NCBI GenBank assembly: GCA_024919175.1 | Contig: CP103804.1 | Location: 2,294,001 to 2,358,000 of the forward strand | DNA length: 64,000 nucleotides | Reading direction: 5' to 3' | Source of the DNA: Clostridioides difficile | GTDB taxonomy: Bacteria > Bacillota > Clostridia > Peptostreptococcales > Peptostreptococcaceae | Translations under genes and position numbers: made by a program | Notes under the pieces: generated by a model | Told to the model about the DNA's origin: nothing | Seen by the model: only the letters and a program-made list of their open reading frames with translations | Databases searched by the model: none | Part shown: positions 17,526-27,400 of the stretch, piece by piece | How positions within the stretch are numbered: the first letter of the stretch is position 1 | Layout: each line of letters begins with the position of its first letter

Positions 17526-18920
17526 TTAAATTTCTAGACCTATAAATCTCCACCAAGGGAATGTTATACAGATTATTATAAAATAGGTTAAAGGAATTAA
17601 AGTCAAACCATACTTGAAAATAACCTTACTATTATATAGATTCTCACCATGTCCAACCATTATTGTTGCATGATGAAAAGGCAATATGTATTGTATACTT
17701 ACTACAATATAAACAAAAAGGCAAAGAATTATACTATTTTCTTTAAGTATATGTAAACTTCCAAGTAATGGTATAACCACAGAGGATGTAGTGACAGCAC
17801 TTCCAAGACATATATTCAATACTATTGTCAAGGTTATTAAAAATAATATTGAAATAGTTTTTGAAGAGTTTGGAATTAATTTTATTAAATAGTTTCCCAT
17901 TATATCAACAACTCCAGAGTACTTTAGAACTCCTCCAATCGAAAATGCTGCTATAAAAAAAATAAGAACTCTCCAATTTATTTCTTTTAAAGTATTAAAA
18001 TCAATTATTCTTTTTAACAATAAAAGAAGTACACAAATAGACATTATAATTAGTGTATTTAAATTATGAATAAATTGAGTTAAAAACATAAAAAACATTA
18101 TTCCTAAACATAAAAATACATGTTTTTGTTCATCACTTAATAAATGAAACTCTTTTTTTAGATTAGAATAGGAAAATTGCAACTTATTAGAATTAAGATT
18201 ATTACAAGAAACAAATTTTATTAAAGACAATTCTTTTTTAAAAACAAATATAAATAAAAAATAAGTTATAAAACAAGTAATTATAGTTGGAACAGACATA
18301 TAAAAAGCCCACTGACTCCAGTTTATATTACAATTTCCAAGTTCTAGGACTACATAGTTTAAAAGAGTATCTCCATTTACAAAAAACATTGATGTAAATG
18401 TAGATGCTGTAAATATACTGAACAGAAGTATAGATTTTGAATCTTCAGTTAAGTGTTGTTTTTTAAAAAATTCTTTATAAAAGGCTGACACAAGAATGAC
18501 TCTTGGAAATGGCTGTGGTATGAAAAATATTAATAATACACCTAAAATATATGATAAAAAAATCATTTTTCTAGGGGTATCTACAGTATTTAAAATTAAT
18601 TTTTCAGAAATAATTTTAGCAACACCTGTCTTTGCAACTGCATTGGTAATTATGTAAGCAAGGATTATTATATAAAAATTTTCTGTAAACAAAAATTGTA
18701 AAATAACGTTCAAAGGAGCAATATTAAAAATAAAAGCTAATACTACAAAGACTAGTGCAACTACTGTTTTTTCAACAGAGTCTACAGCCCATATTAAGAT
18801 AGTTAAAAAAGATAAGCATATAGAAAATTTTATATTGAAACTGTAATTAAGAAAGACGTAAAGAATGCTAGTAACTATAATACTTATGCAAAATTGTTTT
18901 GGCTTAAGAATAATACCCAT
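17526..18920 (-). CDS. SLC13/DASS-type anion permease
   Basis: The 464-residue protein has 11-12 predicted membrane helices with long hydrophobic runs throughout. Features match the divalent anion:sodium symporter/ArsB superfamily: NWRVLIFFIAAFSIGGVLK, a SAVTTSSVVIPLLGSL helix, and an N-terminal half with TASTFTSMFFVNGDTLLN as the paired hairpin. Substrates in the family are dicarboxylates, sulfate or similar anions; the substrate cannot be assigned here. A GGAGGT lies 11 bases before the ATG, which is slightly long. It stands alone, converging on the aldolase gene. Confidence 0.8.
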   Translation of the reverse strand: MGIILKPKQFCISIIVTSILYVFLNYSFNIKFSICLSFLTILIWAVDSVEKTVVALVFVVLAFIFNIAPLNVILQFLFTENFYIIILAYIITNAVAKTGVAKIISEKLILNTVDTPRKMIFLSYILGVLLIFFIPQPFPRVILVSAFYKEFFKKQHLTEDSKSILLFSIFTASTFTSMFFVNGDTLLNYVVLELGNCNINWSQWAFYMSVPTIITCFITYFLFIFVFKKELSLIKFVSCNNLNSNKLQFSYSNLKKEFHLLSDEQKHVFLCLGIMFFMFLTQFIHNLNTLIIMSICVLLLLLKRIIDFNTLKEINWRVLIFFIAAFSIGGVLKYSGVVDIMGNYLIKLIPNSSKTISILFLITLTIVLNICLGSAVTTSSVVIPLLGSLHILKENSIILCLFVYIVVSIQYILPFHHATIMVGHGENLYNSKVIFKYGLTLIPLTYFIIICITFPWWRFIGLEI

Positions 18921-18983
18921 TTTCTGTATCTACCTCCATAATTTATTATATCACAATGAAGGTGAATACATTTTATTAAAAGA

Positions 18984-20330
18984 TTATTCATTAATTCTAT
19001 GATTTACAATAGCTTTAGTTTTCCAATAACCTTTTTTATAATAGATGACTGTAACAATAAGACCTAAAGTCCAACCAAAAGGAATACCCATCCAAATTCC
19101 ATCTGTTCCAAAAAATTGAGAAAGCAAATAAGAAGCAGGAATTCTTCCAAGCCATAATGATACTACTGAACTTATAAGAGCAAACATAGAATCACCAGCA
19201 CCTTTCATTGCACTTGAAAGTACAAAAGAAGTACCAATAAATAAGAAAAAAGGTCCTATTATAAATAAGTAAGAAGAACCAATTTTAATGACATCTTTGT
19301 CTGTATTAAATAGAGTAATTAAGTTTTCTCTAAATAATAAAATTAAAGCAACGACAACAATTGCTAGAATTAAAGCCATTTTTATAGATTCGCGAATTCC
19401 TTTTTTAACTCTTTCATTTTCACCAGCACCTATATTTTGAGCAACAAAGGTGGAGACAGCAGAACCAAGATTCATGATAGGTAAACTTATAAAATTTTCT
19501 ATTCTAAGCCCCGCTCCAAAAGCTGCCATAGCAGATGTACCATAGCTATTAACTAAAAATTGAAGAGCCATATTTCCAATTGAAAACAACATTTGTTGAA
19601 CTCCACTTGGAAGTCCTAATCTAAGTCCTTCCTTAAATATTTTATTATCGTATACAAGCCCTTTAATTTTAAATTTAAGGACTTTGTGTTTTTTATTTAA
19701 GTATATTATGCTAATTATGAATGATACTGCTTGAGCCATTATAGTGGCAAGAGCAACACCTTCAACACCCATTTTCAGTACTACAATAAAAGTTAAATCT
19801 AAAACTATATTTAAAATTGTGGCTATTATTAAGAAATAAAGTGGAGTTACTGAATCTCCAAGTCCTCTAAGTATTGCGCTTACTGAGTTGTATCCAGCAG
19901 AAAACAAGATTCCACTAAATATTATAGTAAGATACAGTTTTGACTGATTAAAAACTGATTCTGGAGTATTCATAAGCTTAAGCATAGGTCCAGCAAACAC
20001 TATTCCAATGACACTTATTAATATAGAGCCAATGAATAAAAGTATATATGTAGTATCAATAGTAGCTTTTACCTTTTTTAAATCTCCTGAGCCATAAAAT
20101 TGTGAAATTAAAATAGAAAAGCCAAGACTGACGCCCATAAGCATTGCTACTAGTAAAAACATTATAGGATTAGCACCTGAGACTGCTGCCATAGCTTCTT
20201 TACCAATAAATCTGCCAACTATGATACTGTCAGCAGTATTGTACAATTGTTGAAATAAACTACCAATAAGCATAGGCATAGCAAAAAAGAATATAGATTT
20301 TCCCTCATTACCTGTAGTTAAATCTTTCAC
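18984..20330 (-). CDS. MATE-family multidrug/sodium exporter
   Basis: Twelve membrane helices in two related halves and motifs such as PMLIGSLFQQLYNTADSIIVG and SAILRGLGDSVTPL identify a MATE transporter of the DinF/NorM-like type. It probably exports cationic compounds using a sodium or proton gradient. An upstream ATG would give 466 residues, but GGAGG is placed seven bases before GTG (20328-20330), giving the more usual 448-residue protein that begins MKDLTTGNEGK. No regulator is adjacent. Confidence 0.92.
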   Translation of the reverse strand: MKDLTTGNEGKSIFFFAMPMLIGSLFQQLYNTADSIIVGRFIGKEAMAAVSGANPIMFLLVAMLMGVSLGFSILISQFYGSGDLKKVKATIDTTYILLFIGSILISVIGIVFAGPMLKLMNTPESVFNQSKLYLTIIFSGILFSAGYNSVSAILRGLGDSVTPLYFLIIATILNIVLDLTFIVVLKMGVEGVALATIMAQAVSFIISIIYLNKKHKVLKFKIKGLVYDNKIFKEGLRLGLPSGVQQMLFSIGNMALQFLVNSYGTSAMAAFGAGLRIENFISLPIMNLGSAVSTFVAQNIGAGENERVKKGIRESIKMALILAIVVVALILLFRENLITLFNTDKDVIKIGSSYLFIIGPFFLFIGTSFVLSSAMKGAGDSMFALISSVVSLWLGRIPASYLLSQFFGTDGIWMGIPFGWTLGLIVTVIYYKKGYWKTKAIVNHRINE

Positions 20331-20534
20331 CTTTATTCCTCCAAATTTAAAAATTATTAATTTATTATAATATAATCTTAACATAAACTTTATATACCTA
20401 CTATAAATAAATTGTATTAAATAATCATATATTTTGCAAAAGTGTAAAGAATATAATTATGACGCAGATATAGCAAATTAATGTTTAATATAATCGAATA
20501 TTAATACAAATTTATTCTAATATATACGCATATA

Positions 20535-20563
20535 TTGACAAAATTAACTATATAAATTAAAAT
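20535..20563 (+). promoter_or_regulatory. sigma-A promoter of the riboswitch-pbuG transcript
   Basis: TTGACA (20535-20540) and TAAAAT (20558-20563) are separated by 17 bases. Transcription would start about 25 bases before the riboswitch. The remaining 20331-20534 is AT-rich with nothing else recognisable. Confidence 0.82.
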
Positions 20564-20596
20564 AATATTCGTAAAGAAAAATTCATGTTTTATATT

Positions 20597-20670
20597 GTAT
20601 AACATATAATTTTGACAATACGGGTCATAAGTTTCTACCGGAATACCGTAAATATTCTGACTATGTATAC
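20597..20670 (+). promoter_or_regulatory. purine (guanine-class) riboswitch aptamer
   Basis: The segment carries the conserved purine aptamer: an ATATAAT-type 5' junction, P2 TGAC/GTCA with loop AATACGG, the core AGTTTCTACCGG, loop 3 CCGTAAA, and GACTATG closing P1. The specificity base is C (GACTATG rather than GATTATG), so guanine or hypoxanthine/xanthine is the expected ligand, not adenine. With the downstream terminator it forms an OFF switch. Confidence 0.95.
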
Positions 20671-20716
20671 TATTATTTAGTTAATTAAATATTTATTTAA
20701 CTAAATTATGAAGGAT

Positions 20717-20751
20717 ACGACTCAGCTCATTACTTACTGTGTCGTTTTTTT
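20717..20751 (+). terminator. riboswitch expression-platform terminator
   Basis: ACGACTCAG (20717-20725) pairs with CTGTGTCGT (20737-20745) with one mismatch, followed by a T run to 20751. It lies between the aptamer and the permease gene, so purine binding would favour termination. Confidence 0.85.
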
Positions 20752-20776
20752 GTAAAATTTAATAGGAGGTGTTGTT

Positions 20777-22153
20777 ATGCAAACAACAAACAGTAGTACC
20801 ATGCAGAAACTTTTTCCAATTTTGACTAATAAAAATGTTGACATGAAGAAAGAAGTAATTGCTGGTGTGACTACTTTTTTAACTATGGCTTATATAATAG
20901 CTGTAAATCCAAATATTTTGTCAGCAACAGGGATGCCAGCAGGTGCTCTTGTTACAGGGACATGTCTAGCAGCAGCATTTGGATGTATTTTAATGGGAAT
21001 GGTTGCCAATCTTCCTTTTGCTTTAGCATCAGGTATGGGTCTTAATGCATTTTTTGCATACACAGTAGTCTTACAAATGGGTGTTCCTTGGGGAGTAGCT
21101 CTTACAGCGGTATTTGTAGAAGGTATCATTTTTATAATATTATCAGTAAGTGGAGTTCGTGAAGCTGTTGTAAATGCAATACCAAAGAATATGAAACTTG
21201 CAGTTACAGGTGGTATTGGTATATTTATTGCACTTATAGGTTTAGTTAATTGTGGAATTGTAATTGGAGATGAAGCTACTCTTATAAAAATGGGTAAATT
21301 TACTCCAGCAGTAATAATTGCTTGTGTAGGATTAATAATTATTGCAGTATTAGATAAAAAAAGAGTTAAAGGTTCTATACTTTTTGGAATAGTAGTAAGT
21401 TCATTACTTGCTTGGGGATTTGCATTTATGAATCCAGAATATGCGCAAAAATTAGGTATATACTTACCTAGCGGAATATTCAAGTTTGAAAGTTTAGCAC
21501 CAATAGCAGGTAAAATAGATTTGGGATATGTATTACATCCAACAAACATAGGTGGTTTCTTTGTAATAGTTTGTACATTCTTATTTGTTGACTTCTTTGA
21601 TACAGTAGGTACATTAGTAGGGGTTTGTTCTAAAGCAAATATGCTAGATGAAAAAGGAAATGTTCCTAATGTAGGTAGAGCTTTACTTACAGATGCAGTT
21701 GCAACTACAGTAGGTGCAGGGCTTGGAGTATCTACAGTTACAACTTATGTTGAGAGTTCAACAGGAGTTATTGCAGGTGGAAGAACTGGATGGACAGCAG
21801 TAACAGTTGGAGTTTTATTCTTAGTAGCAATGTTTTTCTCTCCTGTGTTTATAGCAATTCCATCATGTGCTACAGCACCAGCTTTAATTTATGTTGGGTA
21901 CTTGATGCTTGGTACAGTTAAGGATATTGATTTTGATAATATAACTGAAGGTGTTCCAGCTTTCGTTACTATTGCTTGTATGGCATTAACTTATAGTATA
22001 GGTGATGGTTTAACTCTAGGTATATTAACTTATGTTTTTGTAAATGTATTTTACAATATATTTGGAGCTAAAAAAGCTGAAGATAAGAAACATGTTTCTG
22101 TAGTAATGATTGTTCTTGCTATATTGTTTATAATAAAACTTTGGCTATTATAA
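20777..22153 (+). CDS. pbuG: purine permease, AzgA/PbuG family
   Basis: The 458-residue membrane protein belongs to the AzgA-type hypoxanthine/guanine/adenine permeases. It starts with the typical KKEVIAGVTTFLTMAYIIAVNP segment and has ANLPFALASGMGLNAFF, VDFFDTVGTLVGV and TVTTYVESSTGVIAGGRTG. It imports purine bases by proton symport. AGGAGGT precedes the ATG. Control by the guanine riboswitch fits: uptake is shut off when purines are plentiful. It is separate from the sigma-54-controlled NCS2 permeases further right. Confidence 0.95.
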   Translation: MQTTNSSTMQKLFPILTNKNVDMKKEVIAGVTTFLTMAYIIAVNPNILSATGMPAGALVTGTCLAAAFGCILMGMVANLPFALASGMGLNAFFAYTVVLQMGVPWGVALTAVFVEGIIFIILSVSGVREAVVNAIPKNMKLAVTGGIGIFIALIGLVNCGIVIGDEATLIKMGKFTPAVIIACVGLIIIAVLDKKRVKGSILFGIVVSSLLAWGFAFMNPEYAQKLGIYLPSGIFKFESLAPIAGKIDLGYVLHPTNIGGFFVIVCTFLFVDFFDTVGTLVGVCSKANMLDEKGNVPNVGRALLTDAVATTVGAGLGVSTVTTYVESSTGVIAGGRTGWTAVTVGVLFLVAMFFSPVFIAIPSCATAPALIYVGYLMLGTVKDIDFDNITEGVPAFVTIACMALTYSIGDGLTLGILTYVFVNVFYNIFGAKKAEDKKHVSVVMIVLAILFIIKLWLL

Positions 22154-22183
22154 TAGATATTATTTAAAAATTTACAATAAAAT

Positions 22184-22232
22184 AAAGAGCTGCAATTTCT
22201 AATCTATTTTGATAAGAAGTTACAGCTCTTTT
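22184..22232. terminator. bidirectional terminator between pbuG and helicase
   Basis: AAAGAGCTG (22184-22192) pairs with CAGCTCTTT (22223-22231), with further partial pairing inside and a T tract on the plus side. Confidence 0.78.
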
Positions 22233-22245
22233 ATGTTTTATTGTG

Positions 22246-23391
22246 TTACTTGGGTATGTCTACTAATTTTCCCTTTTCTAAGGCTTTAGGCACAATTGTT
22301 ATATTAAATTCTTTTTGTAAGTCTTTTATAATATCTAGTTCTTTTTTTGTTATTATTGAAATAGTATCTCCGCTTCTATTTCCTCTGGCAGTTCGACCAC
22401 ATCTATGCAGGTATTCATTTTTACTATTTGGAAAATCTAAATTAAAAACATGGCTTATATCTACTATATCAAGCCCACGAGCAGATAAATCTGTTGTAAC
22501 TAAAATTTTAGCTTTACCAAGTTTAAATTTATTTATAGCATTTTTTCTATCTTCTTTTGCCATATTTCCAAAAATCCCAATTGCTTTATAATTATGATAA
22601 TTTAATTTTGATACTATAACATCTATATTTTTTTCATTATTTACAAATACAATAGCTCTTTTTGGGTTTGTAGCAGCTAATGTTTTTCTAAGAAAAGTGA
22701 ATTTATCTCTGATTTCACCTAACATGTATGTATGATTTATATTAGGATTTATCTGTGAATTTTCTTTTGTTTTTATTAATTCGAATTCTTTCATAAATTT
22801 ATCACAAATTTTTATAGTACTATCTGTAAGACTTGCAGAACAGCCTATGATTTGTCTATCTCTTAATGTAGTTTTTATTATGTCTTCTACACAAGTTATG
22901 TTTTTACCATTCAATAAATTATCTACTTCATCTAAAACGATAGTTTTTATGTTGTGTGATTTTAACTTCTTCTGTTTTATCAAGTCTAAAACTCTTCCAC
23001 AAGTTCCTATTACTATATGAGGTTTTATAGACTTTATATTTTTTATTTGTTTTTGCATATTAACTTCTCCAATTAAGGCTAGTGAAGTCAAAGGAATTTC
23101 TGAGTTTTTTGATAATAATTCAATCTGATTTGTGATTTGCATTACTAATTCATGTGTTGGTGCAAGTATAAGAGCTTGAGTTTCTCTTTTTGATGTATCA
23201 ATTTTTTCAAAGATAGGTAAAACATATGCGAGTGTTTTTCCTGTTCCAGTTTGTGAATTGATTAATAAATCTTTATTTTGCATTATATTTTCTATAACAA
23301 GTGACTGAACTTCTGTTGGAGAAGTTATATCTTGTTTTTTAAGTCCATTTATTAGAGTAGAACTTATTTTTAATTGTTCAAATGTGTTCAT
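22246..23391 (-). CDS. DEAD-box-family RNA helicase (DEVD variant)
   Basis: This 381-residue two-domain helicase has a Q-motif region (TSPTEVQ), motif I SQTGTGKT (46-53), Ia APTHE, Ib GTCGR, motif II DEVD (154-157) instead of DEAD, III SAS, V DLSARGLD, and VI HRCGRTAR. There is little C-terminal extension, so it is a minimal core. It probably remodels RNA in ribosome biogenesis or cold adaptation. The A-to-V change in motif II is tolerated in some members. GGAG lies before the ATG. The gene is monocistronic. Confidence 0.92.
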   Translation of the reverse strand: MNTFEQLKISSTLINGLKKQDITSPTEVQSLVIENIMQNKDLLINSQTGTGKTLAYVLPIFEKIDTSKRETQALILAPTHELVMQITNQIELLSKNSEIPLTSLALIGEVNMQKQIKNIKSIKPHIVIGTCGRVLDLIKQKKLKSHNIKTIVLDEVDNLLNGKNITCVEDIIKTTLRDRQIIGCSASLTDSTIKICDKFMKEFELIKTKENSQINPNINHTYMLGEIRDKFTFLRKTLAATNPKRAIVFVNNEKNIDVIVSKLNYHNYKAIGIFGNMAKEDRKNAINKFKLGKAKILVTTDLSARGLDIVDISHVFNLDFPNSKNEYLHRCGRTARGNRSGDTISIITKKELDIIKDLQKEFNITIVPKALEKGKLVDIPK

Positions 23392-23597
23392 CTTTTGCTC
23401 CTTCTATTAAAAACTTATATTATAGTTAACTATTTCTTATTATACATTGTTTAGTCAAATCGAACTATACATTATTTTATAATTATGTGCAATTTAGAAG
23501 TAAATATATACGCTTTTGTATATTTATATTGATTTCAGTATTTTTAAAATTATCTAATATATAAATTTGAAAATTTAACAAATTGTAGTTGTAATTC

Positions 23598-23636
23598 TTT
23601 AATACTTGTTATATATTATATATAACAAGTATTAAA
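23598..23636. repeat. 39-bp near-perfect palindrome over the ABC exporter promoter
   Basis: Two exactly complementary 18-base arms (23598-23615, starting TTTAATACTTGTTATATA, and 23619-23636) flank TTA. A possible promoter, TTGTTA (23607-23612) and TATTAA (23630-23635) with 17-bp spacing, lies within it. There is no T tract, so it is more likely an operator for a dimeric repressor than a terminator. No repressor gene is adjacent. Confidence 0.75.
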
Positions 23637-23664
23637 ACTATAATATACAATATGGAGGGAAATT

Positions 23665-24372
23665 ATGTTAAAGATAAACAATGTATCTAAATCATATAAA
23701 AATAAAAAAGTAGTAAATAATATTTCATTTGAAGTAAATGATGGAGAGATTTTTGGATTTATAGGTCACAATGGTGCAGGAAAAACTACTACTATTAAAG
23801 CAATTGTTGGGATACATGATTTTGAGGGAGGAGAAATACTTATAAACTCCAAATCTATAAAAAAACAATCTGTTGAGTGTAAAAAGGAAATGGCATATAT
23901 TCCTGATAATCCAGATTTGTATGAAGCTTTAACTGGAATACAATACCTTAATTTTATAGCAGATATATTTGAGGTAGATAAAAATGAAAGAGAAGAATTA
24001 ATAAAATACTATTCAAATAAATTTGAAATTAATAAGGCATTAGGTGATTTAATATCTTCATATTCACATGGTATGAAACAAAAACTAGCTATAATTTCAG
24101 CTTTAATCCATAATCCTAAAACTCTAATTCTTGATGAACCTTTTGTAGGTCTTGATCCAAAAGCTTCATTTATATTAAAGGAAATTATGAAGGAGTTTTG
24201 TAAAAAAGGTGGGTGTATATTTTTCTCAACACATGTCCTAGAAGTTGCTGAAAAAATATGTGATAAGATTGCCATAATAAAAGATGGAAATATAATTGCT
24301 TATGGAACTACTGAAGAAGTGAAAGGAAATAATTCTCTTGAAAATATTTTCATGGAATTAATAGAAAAATAA
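23665..24372 (+). CDS. ABC transporter ATP-binding protein
   Basis: The 235-residue ATPase has Walker A GHNGAGKTT (34-42), a Q-loop, the signature SYSHGMKQKL in place of LSGGQ, Walker B LILDEPFVGLDP, and the switch histidine in FFSTHVLEVAE. It powers the membrane protein encoded 48 bases downstream. The subfamily (CcmA/YxlF-like) serves two-component exporters, often for antibiotics or lipids. GGAGGG lies six bases before the ATG. The promoter region is covered by the 39-bp palindrome. Confidence 0.93.
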   Translation: MLKINNVSKSYKNKKVVNNISFEVNDGEIFGFIGHNGAGKTTTIKAIVGIHDFEGGEILINSKSIKKQSVECKKEMAYIPDNPDLYEALTGIQYLNFIADIFEVDKNEREELIKYYSNKFEINKALGDLISSYSHGMKQKLAIISALIHNPKTLILDEPFVGLDPKASFILKEIMKEFCKKGGCIFFSTHVLEVAEKICDKIAIIKDGNIIAYGTTEEVKGNNSLENIFMELIEK

Positions 24373-24420
24373 AGTGTTACTTTTACAGAATATAATGTCT
24401 AAAGTGAGGGATGATAAATT

Positions 24421-26016
24421 ATGAGTAATTTGAGTATATTAATAAAAACTAACATAATAAGTGAGTTTAAATTGAACTCTCTAAAAAAAACAGACAGTAA
24501 AGAAAAACAAAAGATAATAGTAATGATATTTTCAGTACTTGTTGTAGCAGGGCTATTAATATTTTATGTAACAAGTTTAAGCCTTTCTCTAGTTGATATT
24601 TTAAAACAAATAAATCAAATGGAAATGCTACTTGTGTTTGGCTTTGGATTATCAACAGTAATGGCAATTGTTACGTCATTATATAAAACTTCATCATATC
24701 TATTTCAGGCTAAGGATTTAGAGTTATTAACTAGTTTACCGATAAAAGCATCTACTATATTAGCTAGTAAAATATTAATGTTGATTGGTACTAATTATTT
24801 GTTTTCTTCAGTGTGCATGATTGTACCAGCTGTAGTTTATTTTTTAAACGCTGATGTAAGTATAACATATTTTCCTTATTTGATATTACTATTTTTAGCT
24901 TTACCACTATTACCAATAGTTGTTTCATCAATAGTTTTCTTATTTATAGGACAGTTATCATCAAGATTAAAGTATAAAAATTTAGTATTAATTATAGGTA
25001 GTGTAATATTAATTTTGGCTTATACTGTACTCATGTCAAAATTAAACTCTATATCAGTGGAATTATTAAAAAATAGTGCATCTATCTCTGAAACAATCAA
25101 TAAAATATATCCACCTATATACTACTTTGTTGATGCTCTTAAAACTGGAAGTATAGTTTCATTTTTAATATTTATGGCAATATCATTAATACCATTTTTC
25201 GTATTTGTAACTTTATTTGCAAAAGGATTTACAGATATAAATGCTAGAATGGGTGAAAGTTATAAAACTAAAAACTATGAATTTAAAAGTCAAAAAATTT
25301 CAAAACCATCAAAAGCTTTATTGAAAAAAGAATTTAGAAGATATACTTCTTCATTTATTTACCTTATGAATTCATCTATTGGTTTGTTATTCTTAATAGT
25401 AGCTACAATTGGTGTATTAGCATTTGGAGCAGACAAAATAAGTGAGTTGCTAAAATTGAATATAGATTTTAGTCTTATAAAAATACCGTTATTGGGTGTA
25501 TTTCTGTTTATAATAATAATTAACTGTACAACATATTGTTCGATTTCTTTTGAAGGAAAGAATCTATGGATAATAAAATCATCTCCAATAGATGAAAGGG
25601 AGATATTTTGGTCAAAAATATTTATGAATTTTTTATTAAATGCACCATTATCTGTTTTATGTCTAATACTAGTATCTATAAAACTAAATTTTGAAATACA
25701 GTTTGTGATTGTAGCAATTTGCTTGATTTTAACTATGTCAATGTTTGTAGCTTTAATGGGATTGTTATCAAATTTACTTTATCCAAACCTTGATTGGAAA
25801 AATGAAGTAACAGTAGTAAAACAAAGTGCAAGTATGATAGTTACAATATTAGTATCCTTAATTTATATAGTTATCGTTGGAGGAATATATATATTATTAA
25901 AAATTCATTTTCTAAATATATATTTGATTCTAGTAAGTGTGCTTACACTTATATTAGACTTTATTTTATGGAGAATTATTTCAACTAAAGGAGTAAAAAT
26001 ATTTAAAAATTTATAG
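24421..26016 (+). CDS. ABC exporter permease (putative ABC exporter family)
   Basis: The 531-residue integral membrane protein has about 12 predicted helices and one long hydrophilic section near residues 285-310. It resembles the large putative ABC exporter permeases that pair with CcmA-like ATPases, and it lies immediately downstream of one. GAGGGATG precedes the ATG. Substrate unknown. Confidence 0.82.
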   Translation: MSNLSILIKTNIISEFKLNSLKKTDSKEKQKIIVMIFSVLVVAGLLIFYVTSLSLSLVDILKQINQMEMLLVFGFGLSTVMAIVTSLYKTSSYLFQAKDLELLTSLPIKASTILASKILMLIGTNYLFSSVCMIVPAVVYFLNADVSITYFPYLILLFLALPLLPIVVSSIVFLFIGQLSSRLKYKNLVLIIGSVILILAYTVLMSKLNSISVELLKNSASISETINKIYPPIYYFVDALKTGSIVSFLIFMAISLIPFFVFVTLFAKGFTDINARMGESYKTKNYEFKSQKISKPSKALLKKEFRRYTSSFIYLMNSSIGLLFLIVATIGVLAFGADKISELLKLNIDFSLIKIPLLGVFLFIIIINCTTYCSISFEGKNLWIIKSSPIDEREIFWSKIFMNFLLNAPLSVLCLILVSIKLNFEIQFVIVAICLILTMSMFVALMGLLSNLLYPNLDWKNEVTVVKQSASMIVTILVSLIYIVIVGGIYILLKIHFLNIYLILVSVLTLILDFILWRIISTKGVKIFKNL

Positions 26017-26119
26017 ATATATTTGTGTTAAAAAAAGACTTATTTTTTAAAGTATTGCAAAGAATATGCTAAGTAGTATACTATTGTATAGTGATATGAA
26101 AAAACTTAGGAGAAAATAA

Positions 26120-27199
26120 ATGAGAAAATTATCCAAAAAAGAAAAAGATTTTATTCAATATGGATTTTTGTTATTTTTGATATGTATTACTACTTATTTA
26201 ATATCAACTACTTTAGATGTAAAGCTAATACCTAAGATTATAAGGCTAGCAAATAAAACCTATATATTTCTTGGCATACTAATAATATTAATATATATGA
26301 TAATTGAATCTATTGTGACACATTTGATAATAAATGCAGTTCAAAAAACAAAAGTAAAATTTATAGGTATTAAAATGGCTACAATGGGATTTTATTATAA
26401 TTTGGTTACTCCATTTGCATCTGGAAGTCAACCAATGCAAATATATGCACTCACAAAGTATGATGTTAGCCTCAGTAAATCTGTAGCTATAGTTACTAAT
26501 AAGACTGTTGTATTTCAAAGTACAGTTACCATATTTTGTGGAATTTTAATTTTATTGAATAAGTCGTTACTGATGGAACAAGTACATTCAGTTAAAGTTT
26601 TAATAGCTGCTGGTATGACCATGAATGTAAGCATGTTATTAGGCGGACTATTAATAGTATTTAGTCCAAAACAAGTAAAAATGATAGCTGAGGTTTTGAT
26701 TAATTTTTTATCTAAATTTAAAACATTTAAGTTTTTAGATTCAAAAAGAAATAGAATAAATCATTATATTGATGACTACAATTATTCTATAAAGATATTT
26801 ATCAAAAATGTAAGGGTTTTAATTTTAAGTATACTGCTTACTGTGCTACAACTCATAGCATACTTTAGTATAGTTTATTGTGTGTATAAAGCTTCAAATC
26901 TAAAAGGAGTATCATATATACATATAATGACATTGCAAGTATTTTTATATATGGCAATATCACCAGTTCCCACACCAGGAAATGTTGGAGCAAATGAGGT
27001 TACGTTTTTTACTATGTTCTCAAAAATAATTCCAAAAGAGTTATTGGGATACTCAGTGCTTTTATATAGTGGATTTGTATATTATCTATTACTAATAATT
27101 TCAGGATTATTTACATTTAGAACCCACTATACATTGAATAATTGGAAACGTGATAAAAAAAGTAATTCTAGTTTGGGAGAAGTTATTGAAAAAGTTTAA
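26120..27199 (+). CDS. LPG-synthase transmembrane-domain (UPF0104/YbhN-like) protein
   Basis: The 359-residue protein is almost all membrane helix (about eight) and shows the flippase-type domain found in MprF: LVTPFASGSQPMQIYALTK and SPVPTPGNVGANEVTFF. It lacks the soluble aminoacyltransferase domain, so it may flip or bind a lipid rather than make lysyl-phosphatidylglycerol. AGGAG precedes the ATG. It follows the ABC exporter by about 100 bases without a clear terminator, so it may be co-expressed with it. Confidence 0.85.
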   Translation: MRKLSKKEKDFIQYGFLLFLICITTYLISTTLDVKLIPKIIRLANKTYIFLGILIILIYMIIESIVTHLIINAVQKTKVKFIGIKMATMGFYYNLVTPFASGSQPMQIYALTKYDVSLSKSVAIVTNKTVVFQSTVTIFCGILILLNKSLLMEQVHSVKVLIAAGMTMNVSMLLGGLLIVFSPKQVKMIAEVLINFLSKFKTFKFLDSKRNRINHYIDDYNYSIKIFIKNVRVLILSILLTVLQLIAYFSIVYCVYKASNLKGVSYIHIMTLQVFLYMAISPVPTPGNVGANEVTFFTMFSKIIPKELLGYSVLLYSGFVYYLLLIISGLFTFRTHYTLNNWKRDKKSNSSLGEVIEKV

Positions 27200-27262
27200 T
27201 TATTAGAAAAAAAGAAATATAAATTACTTAGTTTATAAAATTTAATTGACAAAATTATTATT

Positions 27263-27329
27263 AGGGAAATTCTAAATATAAATATACTGCTAAAATAAGC
27301 TATATTATATTGAGATATTTCCCTTTTTT
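27263..27329 (+). terminator. terminator of the UPF0104 gene
   Basis: AGGGAAAT (27263-27270) pairs with ATTTCCCT (27317-27324); the arms continue inward as imperfect A/T pairs, and six T residues follow. Confidence 0.75.
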
Positions 27330-27400
27330 GATTAAAATTATAGAAATTTGAAATAATAAGTAGTAAATACAAATTATATATTTTTTAGAAAGGAGAAAAT

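Noticed and set aside
20890..21549. 219-codon minus-strand frame opposite pbuG
   Set aside because: No ribosome binding site; it is antisense to a well-supported permease and arises from biased codon use.
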